NCBI GenBank assembly: GCA_030631505.1
Contig: DAOVKX010000012.1
Span: 1 to 19,691, forward strand
Length of the DNA stretch: 19,691 bases
Source: Candidatus Nanohaloarchaea archaeon
GTDB lineage: Archaea > EX4484-52 > DAOVKX01
Direction of reading: 5' to 3'
In this document: in pieces, positions 14,346 to 19,691 of the stretch
How the letters are laid out: each line of letters begins with the position of its first letter
Numbering within the stretch: position 1 is the first letter of the stretch
Made by a program: the position numbers and the translations under genes
Notes under the pieces: generated by a model
The model's database searches: none
Seen by the model: the letters and a program-made list of their open reading frames with translations, nothing else
What the model was told of the DNA's origin: nothing

Positions 14346-14999
14346 TTAATCACCGGATTTTTCTATTATGTTTTTTAGTTCATCTTCCCCTATTAGCCCT
14401 TCATATGTGTTATTCCAGATGACTATTGCCGGAGTAGTCTTTATCTTGTGCGTCTCCTTTAAAACCTCAACTATTGGTTCCTCAGAATCTATATTTAGAA
14501 CAAAAACTTTTAATTTGTCTTTGTAAACATTTTCCCTTAAATTATCCAGAACATTTCCCTGTGCTATGCAGTCAGGGCATGGCACCGAGTAGAAGTAAAG
14601 CAATATTTTGGACTCCTTTTCGCATTTCTGGTTTATATGCGAGTTTAATATCCAGGCCCGAACAGACAGCAGGGAATAGTCTTTTTTCAGTTCCTCTATT
14701 CTTTCGTCTCCAGGGTTTTCATTCTCAAGAGCTACCAGCTCTTTGCCTATGCTCCAGACTTCGTTGTTGGTTTTTTCCACTAAAACAGATAAAAAATCAC
14801 AGCCTGTTTCCTGACCCATTGTGCTTAAATACATATACTCTAGCTGGATGTTTTCCAGCCGGTTCTGCAGGGATTTTACCTTTTCCTCAGTATACCTGAA
14901 AGTGTTTTCCTGCACATACAAACCTGTAAAAATCCCGGAAAAATAAATAATAAACGCCATTAAGGCAGCTATTATATACGCAGTTTTACGGCTCCTCAT
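14346..14999 (-). CDS. Membrane-anchored coiled-coil thioredoxin-fold protein
   Basis: 217 residues. One membrane helix at about 8-29 is followed by a long coiled-coil region (35-115: EEKVKSLQNRLENIQLEYMYL, later VWSIGKELVALENE and ERIEELKKDYSLL). A thioredoxin-like domain follows from about 130. Its active site is CPDC (C141, C144), with the cis-proline expected in KIKTTPAIVIW (P190). A disulfide-exchange role in the periplasm-like space or the cytosol fits, with the coiled coil holding the domain away from the membrane or mediating oligomerisation. Related coiled-coil plus thioredoxin proteins are common in small-genome archaea (general knowledge). It diverges from the GT2 pair and shares one central TATA element. 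The Cys-rich gene follows. Confidence 0.8.
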   Translation of the reverse strand: MRSRKTAYIIAALMAFIIYFSGIFTGLYVQENTFRYTEEKVKSLQNRLENIQLEYMYLSTMGQETGCDFLSVLVEKTNNEVWSIGKELVALENENPGDERIEELKKDYSLLSVRAWILNSHINQKCEKESKILLYFYSVPCPDCIAQGNVLDNLRENVYKDKLKVFVLNIDSEEPIVEVLKETHKIKTTPAIVIWNNTYEGLIGEDELKNIIEKSGD

Positions 15000-15058
15000 A
15001 TTTATATTTATAACATTTAGTAATATATATAAGGAAATGGTTTTTGGCAGGGGAACTT
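15000..15058. promoter_or_regulatory. Bidirectional promoter with one central TATA element
   Basis: The sequence TAATATATATAAGG (15021-15034) is TATA-like on both strands. Its centre is about 29 bp from the minus-strand ATG 14999 and 31 bp from the plus-strand ATG 15059. This near-symmetric 59-bp gap could serve both divergent genes. The plus-strand spacing also argues for ATG 15059, not TTG 15044, as the start. Confidence 0.5.
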
Positions 15059-16333
15059 ATGTTTTTAACAGTTGAATTCATCCATGAAATGAGCGGCTTT
15101 CTTTTTAATTATTTATCGTTCCCTGTAGCTTTTTTCTCAATCTTTTTCTATCTCCTTGCAGTTATGGGGATTTTTTCAAAAGAGGAAAAATCAAAATATC
15201 CGGCTAGGAGCATTATATGGCCTTCGATAACTCTGCAGATTCCCACATTTAATGAGCCGGTTGCAGTAAGATGTGCAAAAAGCTGTCTGAAAATGGATTA
15301 TCCAAAAGACAAATTCCAGATAATAATCGGCGATGACAGCAAGAACCCTGAAATTTCAAAAATGATAGCTGATTTTGCAAAAAAACACAAAGATAAAATA
15401 CTGGTTACACAGCGCGGAAATAATGACGGGTTTAAGCCCGGAAATCTAAATTACATGCTCAAGTATTCAAAAGGCGAGATAATTGTCATATTTGACTCTG
15501 ATTTTGTGCCAAATAAAGATTTTCTTAAACGCGTTGTAAGGCCTTTTGTTGAAGACAAAAAAGTGGGATGCGTTCAGGCAAAATGGAGTTTCTTAAATGA
15601 AAATACAAACTACATTTCAAAACTCTCCACAACTTTGCTGTTGTTTTATTATAATCTCGTTGTTCCCATTAACAAAAAATTAGGAGTCCCTTTTATGTTT
15701 GGTTCAGGTGAAGCAGTAAGAAAAGACCTGTTGCTTGAGCTTGGAGGATGGAAAGAAGGCAGTTTAACCGAGGACACGGATTTTTCCTTTAAAGCGCTCA
15801 AAAACGGGCATAAAATAGTTTACCTTAATGACCTCAAGGTTAAAGGGGAAGTGCCCCACACATTAAAGGGTTTGATAAAGCAGCAGAAACGATGGGCTTA
15901 CGGGAATACAAAAGCGTTTTTGGACCATTCAAAGGCAATTTTTTTCGGACCATTTAGTTTTTTACAGAAACTTATGATGACATATACAATGTCTGTCGGG
16001 TATCTCTCAACATTTCTGCTTTTATCTTTTCTGATTACAGGGACAATATTCTTTTTTTCGCAGCCCCCGGCACCTATTGACATAGTAAAATTTTTGACTC
16101 AGACATCAAAGATGTTTTTAATAACATCCGGCTTCTTGGTAGGCGGAACTGTCGCCCTGTTTAAGGAAAGAAAACTTGGTATTTTACGCCCTGCCATGAC
16201 CGCTCTTTTAACTACAGGCATACTGGTTTCCGTTGGCGTTTGTATAGGGTTTTTTAAGGCGCTTTTGGGTAAAAAAATGGAATGGTCCGCCATAGAAAAA
16301 GAAGGCAACCTTAATGCCATGACAAAAATATAA
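15059..16333 (+). CDS. Processive-type GT2 membrane glycosyltransferase (first of a pair)
   Basis: Polymerises or transfers sugars from a nucleotide sugar at the membrane. 424 residues from ATG 15059. A hydrophobic N-terminal segment (10-38) is followed by the GT-A domain: GDDSK (D92, D93), FDSDF (D146, D148), TEDTD (237-241) and the QQKRW acceptor-site motif (275-279). QxxRW and TED are hallmarks of processive beta-glycosyltransferases such as cellulose, chitin and hyaluronan synthases. Three or more C-terminal helices (about 298-328, 350-375, 382-405) would form the translocation channel. The longer reading with TTG 15044 is less likely. The second GT2 gene starts 10 bp downstream, so both are likely co-expressed to make a surface polysaccharide. 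The sugar is unknown. Confidence 0.9.
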   Translation: MFLTVEFIHEMSGFLFNYLSFPVAFFSIFFYLLAVMGIFSKEEKSKYPARSIIWPSITLQIPTFNEPVAVRCAKSCLKMDYPKDKFQIIIGDDSKNPEISKMIADFAKKHKDKILVTQRGNNDGFKPGNLNYMLKYSKGEIIVIFDSDFVPNKDFLKRVVRPFVEDKKVGCVQAKWSFLNENTNYISKLSTTLLLFYYNLVVPINKKLGVPFMFGSGEAVRKDLLLELGGWKEGSLTEDTDFSFKALKNGHKIVYLNDLKVKGEVPHTLKGLIKQQKRWAYGNTKAFLDHSKAIFFGPFSFLQKLMMTYTMSVGYLSTFLLLSFLITGTIFFFSQPPAPIDIVKFLTQTSKMFLITSGFLVGGTVALFKERKLGILRPAMTALLTTGILVSVGVCIGFFKALLGKKMEWSAIEKEGNLNAMTKI

Positions 16334-16343
16334 TGGTGTGCCG

Positions 16344-17606
16344 ATGCTTGATATATTTCTGGTCCTGATTTTTACCTCATTGAGTTTCTTTTACATAACA
16401 TGGATACTCCTTTATTTAATTCCAAAAAAAGGAAAGAACGTAGCGTATTATACTAACCTGTCTGTAATTTTGCCTGCCCATAACGAAGAAGCGTCCATAA
16501 CAGAGTCTATAAAAAGCATATTATCTTCTGATTATCCAAAAGAAAAAGAAATAATTGTAGTTGATGACGGTTCAACAGACAATACCTATGAACTCGTTAA
16601 AAAATTACAGGAAAAACATCCCGAAATCAGACTGTTCAGAATAAAACACTCAGGAAAGGCAAATGCATTAAATTTCGGTGTTGGCAAAGCGCGTTTTGAT
16701 ACGCTTGTTTTTCTGGATTCAGATTCTTTTTTAACTGAAAACAGTCTGAAAAACATAGTTCACCCGCTTTCTGATAAAGAAGTCGGAGCAGTTTCAGGCG
16801 TTGTCAGGGCAAGGTGCACAAGAAACCCGCTTACATGGTTTCAGGATTTTGAATATATGCTTTCTTCAAGCTGGAGGTATGTCTGCAACGTCATAAATTC
16901 AACATCTGTTGTTCCTGGGTTTGTAGCTGTTAAAAAGAAAGCCCTATTGAAAATCCAGGGTTTCAGTGAGGATACATTAACAGAAGATTTTGATATTGTA
17001 CTGCGCCTCAAAAAAGCTGGCTATAGCACAGTTATGGCCAGTTCAGCAGTTATCCACACCACAGTTCCGGGAACTTTTAAGTCATTGTTTATCCAGAGAC
17101 TCCGGTGGGGCCGAGGAACAATCCAGGTCGTCAAAAAGCATTCTGATATGTTTTTATCAAGAAAATTCGGCTTTCTCGGAACATACACACTGCCGACACA
17201 TCTTTACTGGTATATCTTTTCCCTTGTTTATCTCCCGTCAGTTGTTTACTGGATGTTAAGCGATTATTACAGGTATTTCTTTTTGAATAATAACATAATC
17301 TCATTGAGCGTTCTTCAGTTTTTCCTGAAATGGTTCACAACATATGGCATGTTTGACCTGATGTACAAGACATGGACCGGCGTTTATCTGCTCAACACCC
17401 GGCTGTTCCTGACCATACTGAGCTTTGTTTTAATGCTCGCGTATGTGCTGGTCATGTCTCTGAAGCTTACAAAGCCGGACTTGAAGCATGTATTTGTTTA
17501 TTTCTTCTTTTTCCCGTATATTGTGTTTATAATCTTCATCCAGTGCGTTGCATTCCTGTATGAATTTCGCAGAGGCGCAAAAGGAAAAAATATCTGGGAG
17601 AAATGA
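16344..17606 (+). CDS. Processive-type GT2 membrane glycosyltransferase (second of a pair)
   Basis: 420 residues from ATG 16344. An N-terminal membrane helix (4-25) precedes the GT-A domain: LPAHNEE, VVDDGSTDN (D74, D75, D79), FLDSDSF (D125, D127), TEDFD (213-217) and QRLRW (251-255). The C-terminal half has about four or five membrane helices (about 270-300, 310-335, 340-360, 360-385, 388-410). The sequence resembles the hyaluronan/NodC and poly-N-acetylglucosamine synthase branch, but the substrate cannot be assigned. The start is set by a GGTG Shine-Dalgarno seven bases before ATG 16344; GTG 16338 is a weaker choice. It follows the first GT2 in one operon. The two are only distantly similar outside the motifs, so they may make different linkages or form a heteromer. 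Confidence 0.9.
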   Translation: MLDIFLVLIFTSLSFFYITWILLYLIPKKGKNVAYYTNLSVILPAHNEEASITESIKSILSSDYPKEKEIIVVDDGSTDNTYELVKKLQEKHPEIRLFRIKHSGKANALNFGVGKARFDTLVFLDSDSFLTENSLKNIVHPLSDKEVGAVSGVVRARCTRNPLTWFQDFEYMLSSSWRYVCNVINSTSVVPGFVAVKKKALLKIQGFSEDTLTEDFDIVLRLKKAGYSTVMASSAVIHTTVPGTFKSLFIQRLRWGRGTIQVVKKHSDMFLSRKFGFLGTYTLPTHLYWYIFSLVYLPSVVYWMLSDYYRYFFLNNNIISLSVLQFFLKWFTTYGMFDLMYKTWTGVYLLNTRLFLTILSFVLMLAYVLVMSLKLTKPDLKHVFVYFFFFPYIVFIIFIQCVAFLYEFRRGAKGKNIWEK

Positions 17607-17622
17607 CAGTTTATGCAAAATT

Positions 17623-17637
17623 TGGCATGATATGCCA
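17623..17637 (+). terminator. Possible hairpin after the GT2 pair
   Basis: TGGCAT and ATGCCA are separated by three bases, 16 bp after the stop of the second GT2 gene. No T-run follows directly, so the terminator role is uncertain. Confidence 0.3.
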
Positions 17638-17678
17638 TTCAAAGAAAAGTAATAAAGAATAGGGATTAATCAATTATT

Positions 17679-18416
17679 ATGAAATCAAAAATTGGCGGTT
17701 CAACATATTGTAAACAAGATTTGGGTTCAGAACTTCAAGGTCTCAAAACAGCAGGATACAATTTTGCAGAATTAGATTTAGGTTTACCAATAAAACCAAA
17801 CAAAAATCTTGAAAATAAACTAAAGAGGGCTGAAACCACAATACCTGTTTTAATTGGACATCTGCCAGAAATAGATTTTAAGAAAGAAGAAGTAGAACGA
17901 TGTAAAAAATTCATAGGAATTTTATCAGAATATAACATAAAACTTTTTGTAGTTCATTTATTTAGTAGGCATTTGCCAACCAAAACTAACCTTGCATTTA
18001 AAATAGAACAACTAAAAAACTTAGCTAAATTTGCCGAAGAAAAGAATTGCATCTTAACATTAGAGAATACAGAAGAAGACATAGATATTTTGAAGAAAGT
18101 TTTTGATGCAGTTCCTAAATTATATTTTTGTTTAGATATCGGTCATGCAAACTTATTTGCAAAAGAAAATCGTTCTATTAGCTTAATTAATGAGTTTAGT
18201 CATATTTTAAAACATATCCATGTGCATGATAATGTTAGTGGGGATGATGAAAAATTCGATTTACATCTTCCGATTGGTGCTGGAAAGATTAATTTTACAC
18301 CAATTTTTGATAGACTTAAAGAGATAAACTATTCAGGAAATATTACTTTGGAAATTTATAATCCTGATAAAGAATACAGAGAAAGTAGTATTAATAGAAT
18401 TAAGAGCTTGCTTTGA
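17679..18416 (+). CDS. Sugar phosphate isomerase/epimerase (xylose isomerase-like TIM barrel)
   Basis: 245 residues with the TIM-barrel fold shared by xylose-isomerase-like epimerases and endonuclease IV. Likely metal or substrate ligands are visible in LTLEN (E129), LDIGHANL (D153, H156), HIHVHDN (H181 or H183) and ITLEIYN (E225), as well as DLHLPIGAGKINF, a typical substrate-loop motif. This composition favours sugar isomerase or epimerase over AP endonuclease, because the full set of endonuclease IV zinc ligands is not apparent. Codon use is clearly more AT-rich than in the GT2 genes just upstream, which suggests a different origin. The start ATG 17679 has only a weak TATA-like AATAAAG about 24 bp upstream. 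It converges on pth2. Confidence 0.85.
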   Translation: MKSKIGGSTYCKQDLGSELQGLKTAGYNFAELDLGLPIKPNKNLENKLKRAETTIPVLIGHLPEIDFKKEEVERCKKFIGILSEYNIKLFVVHLFSRHLPTKTNLAFKIEQLKNLAKFAEEKNCILTLENTEEDIDILKKVFDAVPKLYFCLDIGHANLFAKENRSISLINEFSHILKHIHVHDNVSGDDEKFDLHLPIGAGKINFTPIFDRLKEINYSGNITLEIYNPDKEYRESSINRIKSLL

Positions 18417-18484
18417 TTCATATTAGACCAATTCCTGAAATCCTCGATTTCTTGATGCTATTTCTTTCACAAAAAAATTCAATA

Positions 18485-18823
18485 TCAAAGCAGTTTCAAA
18501 GAGCCAGTTACTTTATCAATTTTGGAATCTGTTTCAGGGCCGATTCCCAAAGCAGTTATAGTGCCTTTCTCGATTTGCGTTTTTCCTGCATCTCTTATCA
18601 AAGCGCAGGAAATTTTTTCTCTTTTACAACAGGAAAATAAATTTAACAGTTCTTTTTCACTGTTTACTTTTAGAACAACTTTTTTCTGCCCCCTGATTTC
18701 CCAGAGTTTTTTTAAAACTTTGTTTGCCTTTTTATAAGATTCCAGAGAAGCATGAGCTGACTGCGCCGCAATCTTGCCTGTATCCATCTTTAAATCTGTT
18801 CGTATGACAATAGCTTGTTTCAT
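18485..18823 (-). CDS. pth2: Peptidyl-tRNA hydrolase, archaeal type (Pth2)
   Basis: Releases peptides from prematurely dropped peptidyl-tRNA. 112 residues, the full family length. The family motif LKMDTGKIAAQSAHAS (residues 11-26) usually has a small residue and a Lys before GKIAAQ; here Asp-Thr replace them, which may tune but probably does not destroy activity. The middle shows KVVLKVNSEKELLNLF, and the C-terminal block has ALIRDAGKTQIEKGTITALGIGP and DKVTGSLKLL. The start ATG 18823 is set by a TTTAAATAGG box about 24 bp upstream, giving a leaderless transcript. Confidence 0.95.
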   Translation of the reverse strand: MKQAIVIRTDLKMDTGKIAAQSAHASLESYKKANKVLKKLWEIRGQKKVVLKVNSEKELLNLFSCCKREKISCALIRDAGKTQIEKGTITALGIGPETDSKIDKVTGSLKLL

Positions 18824-18842
18824 AATATTATCTTATTCCAGA

Positions 18843-18852
18843 CCTATTTAAA
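18843..18852 (-). promoter_or_regulatory. TATA box of pth2
   Basis: The minus strand reads TTTAAATAGG, centred about 24 bp upstream of ATG 18823. Confidence 0.5.
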
Positions 18853-18899
18853 CATATAGTAAAAGGTATATTTGTTCAGTAAGACACAGTCTGCTGGCA

Positions 18900-19448
18900 T
18901 TAAAGAATTGGCTTAATATCTTCCAATAATTTTTCAAATTTAATATATCCCACTTTCTCGTTGAAATGTCCTGCATTTTTTATTATTTCCAAGCTACAGT
19001 CCAAATGACTGGCAATTTTTTTCGGATACTTTAAATCTATATGGGGATTATTATTAGAATGATAAATTTTTATATAATTTGAGTTTCGTCTTATTGCATT
19101 CCAATTAAAAGTTTTATCTGTAAATGTTTTATTGATTTCTAAATTATCCGGCATTCTTGTAAAACAGTAAACTAAGTAACAAGCTTTAATTTGTTTATTT
19201 AATTTTTCTAAAACTGACAATAAAAATACTGCTCCTGTAGAGTGCCCAATAACAATACTATTTTCATCTAATTGGTTTTCGTAATTTTCAAATATATCAT
19301 TCCACTTTTCTAAACTTTGGTTTTCCGGTGTTGGAAATTTTGGAATAAAAACTTCACAATTTAATTGTTCCAATTTGGATTTAAGCCAGGGAAACCAATT
19401 TTCCTCCGGATGCCCAAAAGCACCATGAATCATGAAAATCTTTGTCAT
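18900..19448 (-). CDS. Small alpha/beta hydrolase (RBBP9/YdeN-like)
   Basis: 182-residue minimal alpha/beta hydrolase. The N-terminus KIFMIHGAFGHPEENWFPWL carries the oxyanion-hole region (HG). The nucleophile elbow is GHSTGA with S70, and the catalytic His is in NAGHFN (H161). The position where this family usually has Asp (the DDP-like motif after a beta strand) reads SNNNPHID here, with Asn at 133 and 134, so the triad Asp may be missing or replaced by Asp 138. Small serine-hydrolase members of this family often have unknown physiological substrates. ATG 19448 follows a TATTATAAAA box by about 28 bp. Confidence 0.85.
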   Translation of the reverse strand: MTKIFMIHGAFGHPEENWFPWLKSKLEQLNCEVFIPKFPTPENQSLEKWNDIFENYENQLDENSIVIGHSTGAVFLLSVLEKLNKQIKACYLVYCFTRMPDNLEINKTFTDKTFNWNAIRRNSNYIKIYHSNNNPHIDLKYPKKIASHLDCSLEIIKNAGHFNEKVGYIKFEKLLEDIKPIL

Positions 19449-19555
19449 ATTAATTTAAGAGAAAACTGGATTTTATAATATTATCGATTGAACCCCTCAT
19501 CGAGTAATTTTCACTTAACTTATGTGGTTATGAGAAGTTTTGGCGTAGCCAGCCA

Positions 19556-19691
19556 CTAATCCAACGTCCTTAAATAATCTAATAGTTCCGGATGCAGGGA
19601 AGTTGTAAAGTATTTTTGCACATCACTTGGTTTTACCCATTTTAACTTAATAAATTTCTCACCGGTTTTTTCATTACCGCCAATAAACTCA
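19556..19691 (-). CDS. NUDIX hydrolase, C-terminal fragment (start outside window)
   Basis: The last 43 codons of a gene that starts beyond the window. The translation EFIGGNEKTGEKFIKLKWV, then KPSDVQKYFTTSLHPELLDY, ends with LRTLD and stop TAG (19558-19556). This resembles the C-terminus of archaeal NUDIX proteins (a conserved SLHPEL motif), but the Nudix box itself is not in the window. The 107-bp gap to the alpha/beta hydrolase contains only the latter's promoter. Confidence 0.7.
   Translation of the reverse strand, partial: EFIGGNEKTGEKFIKLKWVKPSDVQKYFTTSLHPELLDYLRTLD

Noticed and set aside
1..19691. CRISPR arrays, insertion sequences or prophage
   Set aside because: I saw no regularly spaced repeats, transposase motifs or phage structural genes on either strand.

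Overview
The window is a 19.7-kb piece of an archaeal chromosome. Archaeal-type markers include both subunits of topoisomerase VI, aIF1A, aIF2-beta, an NMD3 N-terminal domain, a two-KH Dim2/Pno1-like protein, an RPA-like OB-fold protein, tRNA-splicing endonuclease, TruD, Pth2 and archaeal GlyRS. Compact genes, a shortened NMD3 and small membrane-anchored thioredoxin and Cys-rich proteins suggest a small-genome (DPANN-like) archaeon. That lineage is an inference. First genes of transcription units usually have a TATA box about 24-31 bp before the start codon, which implies leaderless mRNAs. Downstream genes use a GGTGAT-type Shine-Dalgarno sequence that often contains the stop codon of the gene before.

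Layout. 1-1497: 3' part of glyS (+). 1554-4787: an AT-rich accessory block on the minus strand, holding a 365-aa anchored 12-Cys protein, a 6-7 TM protein, a 160-aa orphan and a tandem winged-helix-like protein interrupted by a frameshift. 4828-6096: an MBL-fold hydrolase followed by a tRNA-splicing endonuclease paralogue (minus). 6132-6600: tRNA-Phe(GAA) and tRNA-Asn(GUU) (minus). 6746-7054: a small orphan. 7169-12831: an informational supercluster (minus), in transcription order RPA-like, aIF2-beta, DUF424, NMD3, aIF1A, Dim2-like KH, Top6B, Top6A. 12927-14045: truD (+). 14046-14999: a membrane thioredoxin-fold protein and a small Cys-rich membrane protein (minus). 15059-17606: two consecutive processive-type GT2 membrane glycosyltransferases (+). 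17679-18416: a TIM-barrel sugar isomerase/epimerase (+). 18485-19691: Pth2, an alpha/beta hydrolase and the C-terminus of a NUDIX hydrolase (minus).

The main discovery is the tRNA-Phe gene. Its T-loop is interrupted between positions 59 and 60 by a 271-nt non-coding, highly structured insertion. A textbook bulge-helix-bulge frames the insertion, and removing it (with a second, 13-nt intron at 37/38) restores a perfect 74-nt tRNA. On the same strand, one gene further on, lies a splicing endonuclease paralogue that keeps the catalytic Tyr and His but has Ala where the catalytic Lys should be, and has a Lys-rich insertion in the active-site loop. Together they suggest an unusual archaeal tRNA-splicing arrangement, perhaps with a heteromeric EndA and a stable intron-derived RNA.
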